Assembly (NCBI GenBank): GCA_030642845.1 | Contig: DAOWMZ010000021.1 | Coordinates: 1 to 12,454 of the forward strand | DNA length: 12,454 bases | Direction: 5' to 3' | DNA from: Candidatus Zixiibacteriota bacterium | GTDB taxonomy: Bacteria > Zixibacteria > MSB-5A5 > GN15 > FEB-12 | Part shown: one piece after another, positions 1 through 8,303 of the stretch | How positions within the stretch are numbered: the stretch's first letter is position 1 | How the letters are laid out: every line of letters begins with the position of its first letter | The notes under the pieces: generated by a model | Databases searched by the model: none | What the model was told of the DNA's origin: nothing | The model's input: only the letters and a program-made list of their open reading frames with translations | Program-made: the position numbers and the translations under genes

Positions 1-1875
1 AAACATCTGTTCCGCTTGTTCGATATTACAGCGAAGATCGTTTTCACTATGAATAATTAAAACAGGTGTTTTGATATTTTTAAAATATGTAATAGGAGAA
101 CATTTTTCATAGTTCTCAGGATTTGTCCAGGGGGTTCCTTTAAATTCATTTTTGAACATCCAACCGCAATCAGAAGACCCAAAAAATGATTTTAGATCAA
201 CAACTGATCTTTGGGTCACAGCCGCTTTAAAACGATTGGTATGGCCAATAAGCCAGTTGGTCATATAACCGCCATAGGAACCGCCGGTCACTCCCATTCT
301 TTTGGGATTGATATATTTCTGTTTTTCAAGATAATCCGCAGCAGCCATGCAATCTTTGTAATCCAGTTCACCCCATCCGCCACGAATTGACTCAGCCCAG
401 GTTTTACCTCGTCCGGCTCCACCTCTGGGATTGGAATAAAAAACGATATATCCCTTTGAAGCCAAATATTGCATCTCATGGAAAAAGGTATAGGCATATT
501 GTACCCGTGGACCGCCGTGTATTTCAAGAATCGAGGGGTATTTCTTTTTCGGATTAAAGTTGGGCGGGTAAACGATCCAGCCCTGAATTTCAGTACCATC
601 GAAGGATTTGAAAAAGACATCTTTGGTTTTACATAATTGAACTTCAGACTTTAAAAAATTATTATAACTTGTATGGCTTGCCACATTTTTCTCACCGCCA
701 TAATTAGTGGGGCATGTTATGATCTGGCCCGGTTGGATTAAATCTGAATATACAAGAGCGGCTTTTTTAGTATTGCCATTTATAGAATAGGACTTGATAT
801 GGCATTTTCCTTTAAAGATGCGGGTTGGCTTGCCACCTTTTGATGGAACATAAAACAGGTTTGTCGTACCTGTATCTGATGATAAAAAGAAAATTCTTTT
901 CCCATCTTTTGACCACATAATGGGGGAGGCGAAACCGGGATCTCCGGAATCTGTGATTGATAGATCAATTGTCATCCGGTCAAAATCGGGCATCAGATCG
1001 CGAGCTTTTGGTTTGCCGGAGACTCCAACTTTCCATACATGGAGATTAGTTATTCCCATGCCGTCTTCGGGATTGTCATGTCCGATATAAGCGATACTTT
1101 TCCCATCGGGAGAAAACATAGGCATCTCTTTAGGACCTGCAGGAGCGGTAATCTTTTTTTCTTTTCCACCTTTAGATGGAATTATAAAAAGATCCTGGTA
1201 CTGATAATTTATATCCGGATTAGCATGACGATTGGAGACGTAAACAATCCATTTACCATCGGAAGATAAATGAAGGGAGTAATTATCTCTTTTGTTTTTG
1301 GTAAGTTTAGACAGTATTTTGGTGGTCAGATCAAGAGAATAGACCTGAAATGTGTCTTTGGGAACAAAACCTGAACCGTCATATTTGTAAAACATCTTTG
1401 TGATATGACGGAATACAGGCGGTTCTTTTTTCTTTTTTTCATCTTTGATATAATGTGAATCATTATAACGAAGGCAGAAAATCAGTTTTGAATTATCAGG
1501 TGTCCATTGGAGATCAGATATAGAGGCATCCAGTTCCTTTATTTTTATTTCAGCACCACCATCAGCATTAATTATATAAATTGCAGTCTTTTTATCACGG
1601 GTTGAAACAAATGCTATTTTCTTCCCATCTGACGACCAAACCGGCTGGTTGTCATAATATTTTCCATTTGTAAATTGAGTATCGATTTTGTTGTTAATAT
1701 CATAAACATGCAGATTGCTGTAATATTTATTATCTTCCATATCTATAATTTCCAAATTATATGCAATCTTCTTCTCATCCGGCGACATGGCTACAGACAA
1801 TGGGAGTTTGAGTTTAAATATATCCTCAGCTTTAATTGGTCTTTTCCTGAGTTTGTTAGATTTATTTCTGACCAT
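1..1875 (-). CDS. S9-family serine peptidase (acylaminoacyl-peptidase-like), C-terminus beyond the window
   Basis: Probable cytosolic serine peptidase that removes short or N-acylated peptides. I translated the frame by hand from the start to base 1 (625 residues in the window) and saw no stop. Roughly residues 15-390 carry TolB/WD40-like propeller strands with repeated SPDGK/SSDGK-type turns (VWSSDGKKIAFVS, MFSPDGKSIAYIG, MWSKDGKRIFFLS). The alpha/beta-hydrolase domain follows, with an oxyanion-type HGGP motif, the nucleophile elbow GGSYGGYMTNW (Ser about 533) and an Asp in HSENDLRC (about 613). The catalytic His would lie just past the edge. No signal peptide is visible, so a cytosolic location is inferred. 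Start choice: AAAGGA at 1882-1887 lies 6 bases before the ATG at 1875. In-frame ATGs at 1878 and 1890 are less well spaced. It lies about 75 bases downstream of the flippase gene on the same strand. S9A/S9B relatives are less likely given the motif style. Confidence 0.93.
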   Translation of the reverse strand, partial: MVRNKSNKLRKRPIKAEDIFKLKLPLSVAMSPDEKKIAYNLEIIDMEDNKYYSNLHVYDINNKIDTQFTNGKYYDNQPVWSSDGKKIAFVSTRDKKTAIYIINADGGAEIKIKELDASISDLQWTPDNSKLIFCLRYNDSHYIKDEKKKKEPPVFRHITKMFYKYDGSGFVPKDTFQVYSLDLTTKILSKLTKNKRDNYSLHLSSDGKWIVYVSNRHANPDINYQYQDLFIIPSKGGKEKKITAPAGPKEMPMFSPDGKSIAYIGHDNPEDGMGITNLHVWKVGVSGKPKARDLMPDFDRMTIDLSITDSGDPGFASPIMWSKDGKRIFFLSSDTGTTNLFYVPSKGGKPTRIFKGKCHIKSYSINGNTKKAALVYSDLIQPGQIITCPTNYGGEKNVASHTSYNNFLKSEVQLCKTKDVFFKSFDGTEIQGWIVYPPNFNPKKKYPSILEIHGGPRVQYAYTFFHEMQYLASKGYIVFYSNPRGGAGRGKTWAESIRGGWGELDYKDCMAAADYLEKQKYINPKRMGVTGGSYGGYMTNWLIGHTNRFKAAVTQRSVVDLKSFFGSSDCGWMFKNEFKGTPWTNPENYEKCSPITYFKNIKTPVLIIHSENDLRCNIEQAEQMF

Positions 1876-1950
1876 CATAAATCCTTTCATCAGAGAGTTT
1901 TTTTAATTTTCTTTAATTAGTCTTAAAATATATTATTAGACAAGTCTAAT

Positions 1951-3471
1951 TTATACTTTGGAAAATTTGAACCATCCGGCTATTTTCTTACGATCCTGTG
2001 AATCAGAAATAAAAAATCCTAATATTAAAACTGCAATCATTATTGCGGCCATGTTCACAAAAAAGGTAAACCATGTGTCGGGTGGATAAACATATTGTAA
2101 AAAACCTGCAAGAGGCATAGAAATTAACAGACCGGGAATTGCAGATTTTATTATCACTTTAATAATTGTACTAAATTCACTCTTCAGTACTTTTGCCATA
2201 ATATAAGGATAAACAGTAGTAAACAGGAGGACTTGAGGAATTACAACGCTAAAGGCCATACCGAGCAATCCATACATTTTTATCAAAGGGAAAGCCAGAC
2301 TCAGCTTGATAAGTGCTTCTATAATTAAAACAAGCAAAAGCTTGCGATGCTGTTCAACAGCAAATAATACAGACTCACCGATAATCTGAGGCAGAAGAAA
2401 AGCAGTACCTATAGCTAATATCTGCATGACCATTCCAGCCTGAGAAAATTCAGGGGGAAGCCAAAGATTTACAAAAAACTGGGCATATATAATCACTCCA
2501 CCGGCTAATGCGAATGAAAAATAACTGACATATTTAATTGCCTTTAAATAAATATCTCTTATAACTGAAAGATCGCTTACTGTTTCCAGATGTGAAATTG
2601 CCGGTACCAATGGGATAGCGACAGCATTGATAACATTGCGCATATAACGCATTAACTGCGCCCCGGGGTGATAAATTGCGGCTGCTGACGATGAAGTCAT
2701 AAATCCCAACAAAATTGTATCAGTGTTATAGATAATCAAAAAGCAAAAAGTAATCCCCAGAGATATTTTGGAATATCCGTATAGCATTTTGATTGTAGGC
2801 ATGTCTATATCATGCGGTGTGATATTCAGTTTGGCATTGAGCTTCAAGAGTATTGATGCCCCTACAAGGTGTTTTATCACGGTTAGTAATAAAATAACCA
2901 ATGCTAATTCAACGAGGCCATTCCCGAGATAAAGCATAAAGACCATCATCCCTGCTCTAATTATTTCTTCAGCAATATTCAGACAGTTGACTATATCATA
3001 TCGATGAAAAGCTCCCAGGCTGTTTCCAAAGGGGAGAGCGATAAAATTGAAAGCCATAAATGCCCCAAGAATCAAAAGAGCATTTTTACCCTCCTGCATT
3101 AATGCCGGATCAGAGATTTTAAAATATTCAAAAAAGAATGTGACAAACAAATAAACCCCGGCAAAGACAATGGCACCGATAATCAGGTAGAGCAAATTGG
3201 CACTGTTAAGAATTTTATTGATGCCCGGATAGTCTTTCTGACTCAGATATTTTGAGATATACCTGGTCAGAGCAGAGGAGAAACCGCAATCGAGAAGTGA
3301 GAAATAGCCAATTGTCTGAAATATGATTACCCAAACGCCATAGCGTTCACCGCCCAGAACGGTTGTAATGTACGGAACAAAAAGGAAAGTGATTACAATC
3401 CGAATCAGATAGGCAAACCAGGATGAAAACATATTTTTGAAAAATTGACGACCTACATCAAGCACAAACAT
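1951..3471 (-). CDS. Wzx/MATE-like polysaccharide (lipid-linked oligosaccharide) flippase
   Basis: Integral inner-membrane protein of 506 residues, the usual length for Wzx/PST-type flippases of the MATE-like superfamily, with about 12-14 hydrophobic segments. Family-typical features near the N-terminus are a first helix leading to a VLGGERYGVW segment (residues 38-47), then SLLDCGFSSALTRY (58-71), where LxDxG and the following Arg are characteristic. Members move undecaprenyl-linked sugars to the periplasmic face for O-antigen, capsule or exopolysaccharide assembly. The substrate cannot be read from sequence, and no glycosyltransferase lies in the window. The start is uncertain: AAGGA directly abuts this ATG, whereas the GTG two codons in (3465) has a normal 6-base spacing and may be the real start. 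The gene is transcribed away from the TonB-C-like gene at 3628. The peptidase gene follows it. Confidence 0.9.
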   Translation of the reverse strand: MFVLDVGRQFFKNMFSSWFAYLIRIVITFLFVPYITTVLGGERYGVWVIIFQTIGYFSLLDCGFSSALTRYISKYLSQKDYPGINKILNSANLLYLIIGAIVFAGVYLFVTFFFEYFKISDPALMQEGKNALLILGAFMAFNFIALPFGNSLGAFHRYDIVNCLNIAEEIIRAGMMVFMLYLGNGLVELALVILLLTVIKHLVGASILLKLNAKLNITPHDIDMPTIKMLYGYSKISLGITFCFLIIYNTDTILLGFMTSSSAAAIYHPGAQLMRYMRNVINAVAIPLVPAISHLETVSDLSVIRDIYLKAIKYVSYFSFALAGGVIIYAQFFVNLWLPPEFSQAGMVMQILAIGTAFLLPQIIGESVLFAVEQHRKLLLVLIIEALIKLSLAFPLIKMYGLLGMAFSVVIPQVLLFTTVYPYIMAKVLKSEFSTIIKVIIKSAIPGLLISMPLAGFLQYVYPPDTWFTFFVNMAAIMIAVLILGFFISDSQDRKKIAGWFKFSKV

Positions 3472-3476
3472 TCCTT
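3472..3476 (-). promoter_or_regulatory. Shine-Dalgarno of the flippase gene, favouring the GTG start at 3465
   Basis: Read on the minus strand, AAGGA touches the ATG at 3471 with no spacer, but lies 6 bases from an in-frame GTG at 3465-3463. The spacing argues for the GTG. Only two residues are affected. Confidence 0.5.
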
Positions 3477-3500
3477 ATTAATTGAACGTAATCTCATCTC

Positions 3501-3530
3501 AGTTAACCTAATTATTAATGATATTGTCAA
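3501..3530 (-). promoter_or_regulatory. Possible sigma-70-type promoter for the flippase/peptidase pair
   Basis: A perfect TTGACA is read on the minus strand at 3530-3525, followed after 18 bases by TTAACT, a weak -10 match. Transcription would start about 20 bases before the flippase start. The -35 is convincing and the -10 is not. Confidence 0.35.
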
Positions 3531-3561
3531 GGAGTCACTTAAATAATATTTGGTTTTATCT

Positions 3562-3590
3562 TTTATTTAATATGAAATTATGTGTATAAT
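3562..3590 (+). promoter_or_regulatory. Possible promoter for the TonB-C-like repeat protein
   Basis: A consensus TATAAT lies at 3585-3590 in the divergent intergenic region, with TTTATT, a poor -35, 17 bases upstream. It would give a leader of about 30 bases before the ATG at 3628. Confidence 0.4.
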
Positions 3591-3627
3591 TTGTAATTGA
3601 AAAGAAAATTTATTACAGGAATCTACT

Positions 3628-4731
3628 ATGAAAAAATATCTATTATTATTTCTGATTCAATTAATAATCAATATTTCGATTCAGGCGGATATCGACCGTC
3701 CGAGCTTATATGGCTTTGCTCAGGCTTACCCGGTTGAAGTACCTGAATTATTTTCTTCGGAAGTTAAACCTCCTTATTTGATCAGAGAATCACAATTTAT
3801 AATATTATTGCATATTGATAATAATGGCAAAGTTACAACTATAACTCCCATAAATGAAGAAGACTCTCGTATTGGGGAATATTTAAAAATATTTCTAACT
3901 AACTGTCGTTTTCAACCGGCACTGCTTAATAATAAAAAAAGTTCTTCAATTCTACCGGTTATAATTATCATAAATCCAAGAATAAAAACGCCTGATTTTT
4001 ATTTCCCGATAGATAGTAAACTTAATATTAAAGATCCTGATTTATATTATATGACATTTCAGCACAATGGTATCACCTTACCTTCAGTAAAATATTTTCC
4101 TAAATACTTTTGCAATATCGACTGGAATGATAGTCTAGATATTTATCCCTTTGTACTATTACAATTAGATTTGGATAAAGGGGGAGAAGTTAAAAATGTA
4201 ACAGAGGTGCTATCTACATATTCAAACTATACCACGACATTAATGTCAGCATCGCTATGGTCCGAATTTAAACCGGCCAAAATTAACGATTCCAATATCT
4301 CATGCAGTCCCTTCCTGTTGGTATCACTTTTTCCTCAGATATATTATCCCACTCGGAAATTTTATTATGATAAATCGGACTCTCTCTCAATTCATGAAAA
4401 AATAAGGGTTAAACTCATACCGGATTCAGTAAGCATTCTACAAAAACCAATTCCTAGAAATTTTGATGGAGAAAATATAAGCATTCCCAATATACCCATC
4501 TGGTTAAATGATACACTAAGTTTTCATATAACTGTTGACACTTCAGGGTATGCCCAGCTAAATCGGTTTGGAAAAACCGACAAGGAAACATATAAAATTT
4601 TACAGGATGTTTATTCAAGAATGAAGTTTTATCCTGCGATTGGTTTTGATGGAAAACCAGTGGAATATAGTGGATTTTTACGATTAATAATAAAAGGTAG
4701 TGAAAAAGTACGAATTCAATATCTTTGGTAG
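3628..4731 (+). CDS. Secreted protein with three degenerate TonB-C-terminal-like repeats
   Basis: I do not recognise a named family for the whole protein (367 residues). It starts with a signal peptide (MKKYLLLFLIQLIINISIQA, then DIDR), so it is periplasmic or outer-membrane associated. The start is supported by CAGGA 7 bases upstream. The rest reads as three copies of a TonB_C-like unit: a hydrophobic strand ending in a D-x-x-G turn, 27-28 residues, then F-x-P-A, then a hydrophobic strand. The turn glycines are about residues 67, 186 and 307. The motifs are FQPA (95-98), FKPA (214-217) and FYPA (334-337). The third copy keeps the DGKPV loop seen in many TonB C-termini. It lacks a TonB cytoplasmic segment and a Pro-rich linker, so it is not an ordinary energy transducer. 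It may bind TonB-box-like or peptidoglycan partners, but that is speculation. It lies upstream of the ExbB/ExbD/TonB operon on the same strand, without evident cotranscription. Confidence 0.75.
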   Translation: MKKYLLLFLIQLIINISIQADIDRPSLYGFAQAYPVEVPELFSSEVKPPYLIRESQFIILLHIDNNGKVTTITPINEEDSRIGEYLKIFLTNCRFQPALLNNKKSSSILPVIIIINPRIKTPDFYFPIDSKLNIKDPDLYYMTFQHNGITLPSVKYFPKYFCNIDWNDSLDIYPFVLLQLDLDKGGEVKNVTEVLSTYSNYTTTLMSASLWSEFKPAKINDSNISCSPFLLVSLFPQIYYPTRKFYYDKSDSLSIHEKIRVKLIPDSVSILQKPIPRNFDGENISIPNIPIWLNDTLSFHITVDTSGYAQLNRFGKTDKETYKILQDVYSRMKFYPAIGFDGKPVEYSGFLRLIIKGSEKVRIQYLW

Positions 4732-5024
4732 ATAGCACTTACACATCCCCAAAGTTCTATAAGTAGCGATATACCAACATATTAGACGGAATTCGTGAAT
4801 CCTCTGCGAATCTTTCTTAACGCATAATATGCGACAACTTAACAGCTTAATAATTCCAATATAAAATAAAACCACGTAACTCATTGTAACGCAACGGATA
4901 ATAGTGGGTGTTGTTGCGGCATTTAATAGCCGGCATAATTCTTGATCATAAAATATTGCATATTAACCGCCGTGAGGGATGGAAGAAATATCTGGATTGT
5001 GTGTATAAAGATAGGAAGGACATC
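4732..5024 (+). other. Gene-poor spacer
   Basis: I see no convincing gene, RNA gene or insertion sequence here. There are short dyads only, such as CGCAT-AAT-ATGCG at about 4821-4833, and no terminator-like hairpin with a T-tract after the stop at 4731. In-frame codons upstream of the small gene at 5025 continue back to a GTG at 4908, but without a ribosome binding site. Confidence 0.5.
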
Positions 5025-5228
5025 ATGGAAAGGGCAATTAGGATGTTAAACCTTTTTACGGCGGTGATTATGTTGGTGACCGGATTTTATATCCAAGAAA
5101 CATTCGATATGGTTTTATCAAATAATGTTAAAACTATTATAATAATAGGAATGTTGATTTATTTCTTATTGATGTTAGATCAAGTGCTCACTTATAAAAG
5201 TTCTAACTCATATCCCGCCAAGGAGTAA
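5025..5228 (+). CDS. Small membrane protein, two predicted helices, unknown function
   Basis: This 67-residue protein is unrecognised. The ATG at 5025 is preceded by GGAAGGA ending 4 bases upstream, a strong Shine-Dalgarno. The longer in-frame version from GTG 4908 has none, so I use the short start. Two hydrophobic stretches (about residues 7-23, MLNLFTAVIMLVTGFYI, and 34-54, around TIIIIGMLIYFLLML) flank a short polar turn, suggesting a helical hairpin. The tail (residues 57-67) is polar. The stop lies about 20 bases before the -35 of the TPR/ExbB operon, so it is probably a separate transcription unit. It could be a spurious ORF, but the ribosome site and hydrophobic pattern favour a real gene. 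Confidence 0.5.
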   Translation: MERAIRMLNLFTAVIMLVTGFYIQETFDMVLSNNVKTIIIIGMLIYFLLMLDQVLTYKSSNSYPAKE

Positions 5229-5248
5229 TATCCTCATAAATAATTAAC

Positions 5249-5276
5249 TTGACTTGAAACAAAATACGATTATTAT
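5249..5276 (+). promoter_or_regulatory. Sigma-70-type promoter of the TPR-ExbB-ExbD-TonB operon
   Basis: TTGACT (5249-5254) is followed after a 16-base spacer by TATTAT (5271-5276), each one base off consensus. Initiation would fall near 5283. That is on top of the in-frame GTG at 5285 and about 28 bases before the TTG at 5312, which independently supports the TTG as the start codon. Confidence 0.6.
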
Positions 5277-5299
5277 GTTTTTTTGTGCTTAATACCTGT

Positions 5300-5308
5300 A
5301 AGGGGAAA
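5300..5308 (+). promoter_or_regulatory. Ribosome binding site that selects the TTG start of the TPR gene
   Basis: AAGGGGAAA ends 3 bases before TTG at 5312 (the AGGGG core is about 7 bases away). Nothing comparable precedes the in-frame GTG at 5285. From the TTG the protein begins MKNKLL, a normal signal-peptide start. Confidence 0.65.
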
Positions 5309-5311
5309 GTC

Positions 5312-7237
5312 TTGAAGAATAAGTTATTAACATGTCTTGTCGGTTGTTTTTTTACTGCAGTTATATTGACTGGAATTGTAGTAACCACGCTTAATGCTGA
5401 AGAACTCAAACCGGCAATTGCTGAAGCTTTAAAAAATGGTGATACTGTTTCTGCCATTAGTCTTTTAAATCATGAGATCGATATAGATAAGGCTTATCAC
5501 TACAATTACTATATTCTTGGTATGATCAGTTATAATCATGGTCGTATTGAAGAAGCTCGGGATTATTTCCTGACAGCTCTTAGCAAGAAGAAGAAACATC
5601 TGGAATCAAAGTATCAACTTGGTATTTGTTATTTAGAACTTGGTGATCTTGATGCTGCCCAAAAAGAGATGGAAGAGGGTCGAAAGAAAGCCAAGAAAGA
5701 TAAAAAGTACATTTTCGAAAATGGCTTCGGTTTGGTTATGATGGCCAAAGAGAATTACTCTGATGCCGATCTGGCTTTTCGTCAAGCAATTGTTGGTGAT
5801 TCGACTATAGCAGAATATCATATAAATTTGGGTGATGCCAATTTTTATAGTGGTGTTCCGTACCTTGCTATTATTGAATACGAAAAGGCATTACAGATGG
5901 ACACTGCTGGATTGGAAGTCTATTTCCATTGGGCGGAAGCATGCCTTGAGACCAAAGACTATAATTGTGCCATTGAAAAATTGAGAACTGTTTTAACCAA
6001 AGACAGTACTCATGCTCCTGCCTGGATGCGAGCCGGCGAGATTTATTTTAAAGCTGGCCTATCAAGCCCAACTCGTAGTGAACGTAATGATAGATTCAAA
6101 GAGACTATTGGATCATATAAGCGTTTTCTTGAGCTTACAAATGCAACACCGGACTCATCGAATGTACGTGTCTTTTTTGGTCTGGCAATGGCCTATATAC
6201 ATCTCTATGGTTTTGAAGATGCTGTAAAATATTTTGATGATGTTCTCTCAATTCCTTACGAAGCCAGAGATATTTATTTCAATTATGGTAAAGCATTATG
6301 GGGTATGAAAGATTATGTGAAGAGTGCCGAGACGCTTCTAAAGCATATCGAATGGGTTAAAGAGCAGGATACTGATTACAAATCTCGTATTTCTGAAGCT
6401 GAATTATACCAGTTGCTTGGTGACGATTATTTCTACCGGGATTCCAAAGATTATTCCACCGCAATTGGCTACTATAAGAAATCTCTCGATGATAATCCCA
6501 ATCAGAAACGCCTGTTGCAGAATGTTGCTGTTGGCTACCATTCTCTACAGAGTTATGCTCAAGCAATTGAATATTACGACAAGCGTATTGAATTCGGGAT
6601 TGATTCAACCAGTATGAATATTATTAAAAATGCCGCTTATTGTGCTCTTAATCTTGCTAATCAAGCTGGTGATGGTGGAGATGAAGAATTTATTGATGAA
6701 GAAGAGGAAGAAATTGAAGCGGCTCCACCAGCAAATCCGGATGAATTATACGGCAAAGCTGTCGATTATATGACTCAATATTTGCAATATAACCCCACTG
6801 ACTCCAAAGCTCTTATGATGGTTGCCAACACTAACCTATACCAATTGAGCAATTGTGAAGAAGGAGTCAAATATTTTCAAAAGCTGCTTATAATCGAACC
6901 TGACAACTGTGATGCTAAAAAATCTCTGGGTTATGCTTATTTTGGAGGAGTTTGTAATAAGAATTATACTAAAGCACTCGGCTATCTGAAAAGTGCCTAT
7001 AATTGTTTGAAAGCTGATGCAGGTGGCGGACCATGTGCTGATGTTCCACTGGTGCTTTGGGTTGCTCAATGTTACCACCTTAGAGCTGCTGATAAATCCA
7101 AGGAAAAAGATGGTTCCGGTGAAGATGATTTCCGTGATGCTCACACCTGGTATGGTAAAGTCCTGAAATGTGACCCAGGTCATGCGGAAGCCAAGAAAAA
7201 TAGGGATGAAATTCAATTTGAATTTTCTGAAAAATGA
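5312..7237 (+). CDS. Secreted multi-TPR protein, first gene of the ExbB/ExbD/TonB operon
   Basis: This protein of 641 residues comes from a TTG start chosen for its ribosome site and signal peptide. Residues 1-29 form a signal peptide (MKNKLL, a hydrophobic core, then TTLNA before EEL), so it acts in the periplasm. From about residue 64 to 632 it is built of some 12-14 tetratricopeptide repeats. Good examples start at YHYNYYILGMISYNHGRIEE (63-82), EYHINLGDANFYSGVPYLAI (168-187), EVYFHWAEACLETKDYNCAI (202-221) and LLQNVAVGYHSLQSYAQAIE (401-420). An acidic linker rich in Glu (about 457-469) followed by Pro/Ala splits the array. The last third has seven cysteines (515, 533, 548, 565, 575, 587, 620). 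TPR arrays bind proteins, so a scaffold role for the downstream motor or its outer-membrane partners is inferred from the operon only. The next gene starts 45 bases after the stop. Confidence 0.9.
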   Translation: MKNKLLTCLVGCFFTAVILTGIVVTTLNAEELKPAIAEALKNGDTVSAISLLNHEIDIDKAYHYNYYILGMISYNHGRIEEARDYFLTALSKKKKHLESKYQLGICYLELGDLDAAQKEMEEGRKKAKKDKKYIFENGFGLVMMAKENYSDADLAFRQAIVGDSTIAEYHINLGDANFYSGVPYLAIIEYEKALQMDTAGLEVYFHWAEACLETKDYNCAIEKLRTVLTKDSTHAPAWMRAGEIYFKAGLSSPTRSERNDRFKETIGSYKRFLELTNATPDSSNVRVFFGLAMAYIHLYGFEDAVKYFDDVLSIPYEARDIYFNYGKALWGMKDYVKSAETLLKHIEWVKEQDTDYKSRISEAELYQLLGDDYFYRDSKDYSTAIGYYKKSLDDNPNQKRLLQNVAVGYHSLQSYAQAIEYYDKRIEFGIDSTSMNIIKNAAYCALNLANQAGDGGDEEFIDEEEEEIEAAPPANPDELYGKAVDYMTQYLQYNPTDSKALMMVANTNLYQLSNCEEGVKYFQKLLIIEPDNCDAKKSLGYAYFGGVCNKNYTKALGYLKSAYNCLKADAGGGPCADVPLVLWVAQCYHLRAADKSKEKDGSGEDDFRDAHTWYGKVLKCDPGHAEAKKNRDEIQFEFSEK

Positions 7238-7282
7238 TTACGATAAATATTGTACGAAATTATGTGTGGTGTAGGAGTCTGA

Positions 7283-8269
7283 ATGACTGACGACAAAAAA
7301 AAGAAAGGTTCTTCTAATCGTATCACCGAAAAGGATCGAATGAAATTTATCGGATTCGAAGTGTATCCCGGTAAAACAAAAGATCTTTTTAAGTCGGATG
7401 CGGAGAAGGACAAATTAATCAAAAAACTTCAGGCAAAAAGAGCCAGCGGTGAAATTATTCGGGAAGAATGTATTCTGTGTGAAGAAAGACTATCAACACT
7501 GGATCGTTTTACACTGATTATTGCCAGTCTGGTTATTTTGGGTGCCTTGTTCGTTCCCTGGTACGGTGTTTATAATGAAATTGAAGATGTGATTGCCGTA
7601 GCACCTGATGAACAAGCTGATGCTGTTGAAGAAATGGACAGTACTGCCATGGCTTTAGGTGGTGATTCGCTTTTAGCTGATAGTCTGAAAGGAATGGCTG
7701 CTGTAATAGATTCTACGATTACAGATGCTGCTACCGAGACTGCCGAAGTAACGCCTGAAGAAGAAACGAGAGCGGAGGTTTTATCGGAACGGCGAAGTAG
7801 TTCTGAAGAGATTATCCATGGCTATGTAGCCAAGAAGAAATTCATTAAAGAATATTCTCACATGAGTGGTCTGGGATCTTTGATTTCAATTGGATCTGTT
7901 GGTGGAAATGTTTTTTCATCAGGGTTTGTTTTAATTATTACAGGAATATTATTTCTAATTTACACTCTTTTGTGTATTGGTCTTCCTGTTTATACTCTCT
8001 ATGGTCTTTTTGGTTTAAAAGGATCAGCCGATGAGCAAGCTTTAAAATTGAAGAAAATATTAAGATATAATTGGTTGCCATTGATTTTATTTGCCGGTAT
8101 TTTTATATTTTCATTTTTCGGAGCAGATTATGGTTTTGATGCTGCTTCCACTTTTTCCAGTCTTGGTGATTCTTATGGAGTAGGAGTTCTTCTTGATACT
8201 ATTTCATATGGGATTATTGTAACTTTATGTGCATCAATTCTCATTGCTGCTAAAGGTATGGAAATTTAA
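7283..8269 (+). CDS. Four-helix membrane protein of unknown function in the ExbB/ExbD/TonB operon
   Basis: I do not recognise this 328-residue protein. The start is supported by GGAG 5 bases upstream. Residues 1-75 are highly charged (KKKK at 5-8) and hold a CxxC (63-66). A helix at about 77-97 is followed by an acidic, Ala/Asp/Glu-rich loop (98-175), then helices at about 214-236, 264-279 and 300-323. Lys-rich residues at 255-261 lie between helices 2 and 3. The positive-inside rule gives a cytoplasmic N-terminus, a large acidic periplasmic loop and a cytoplasmic C-terminus. There are no motifs of ExbB, ExbD or TonB, and no catalytic motif that I can see. Its place between the TPR gene and exbB, with small gaps on both sides, suggests an accessory subunit of the motor. 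This is inference from context only. Confidence 0.85.
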   Translation: MTDDKKKKGSSNRITEKDRMKFIGFEVYPGKTKDLFKSDAEKDKLIKKLQAKRASGEIIREECILCEERLSTLDRFTLIIASLVILGALFVPWYGVYNEIEDVIAVAPDEQADAVEEMDSTAMALGGDSLLADSLKGMAAVIDSTITDAATETAEVTPEEETRAEVLSERRSSSEEIIHGYVAKKKFIKEYSHMSGLGSLISIGSVGGNVFSSGFVLIITGILFLIYTLLCIGLPVYTLYGLFGLKGSADEQALKLKKILRYNWLPLILFAGIFIFSFFGADYGFDAASTFSSLGDSYGVGVLLDTISYGIIVTLCASILIAAKGMEI

Positions 8270-8303
8270 ATTATTAGATTAAATAACTTGGAGGATTTTT
8301 CCA

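Noticed and set aside
1935..1950. Dyad ATTAGAC-AA-GTCTAAT between the flippase and peptidase genes
   Set aside because: A short AT-rich stem without a proper loop or T-tract. Too weak to call a terminator or an operator.
4821..4833. CGCAT-AAT-ATGCG palindrome in the spacer after the TonB-C-like repeat gene
   Set aside because: Five-base stem, no T-tract and no second copy in the window. Likely chance.
4684..4884. Minus-strand open frame of 66 codons
   Set aside because: It overlaps the end of the gene at 3628 and the spacer, has no clear ribosome site, and has low-complexity AT-rich composition.
4908..5024. Upstream extension of the small membrane protein from GTG 4908
   Set aside because: No Shine-Dalgarno at 4908, while the ATG at 5025 has a strong one. 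The extra 39 residues look unlike a conserved domain.
6836..7216. Minus-strand open frame of 126 codons inside the TPR gene
   Set aside because: It is the antisense of confident TPR coding sequence, with no ribosome site or recognisable domain.
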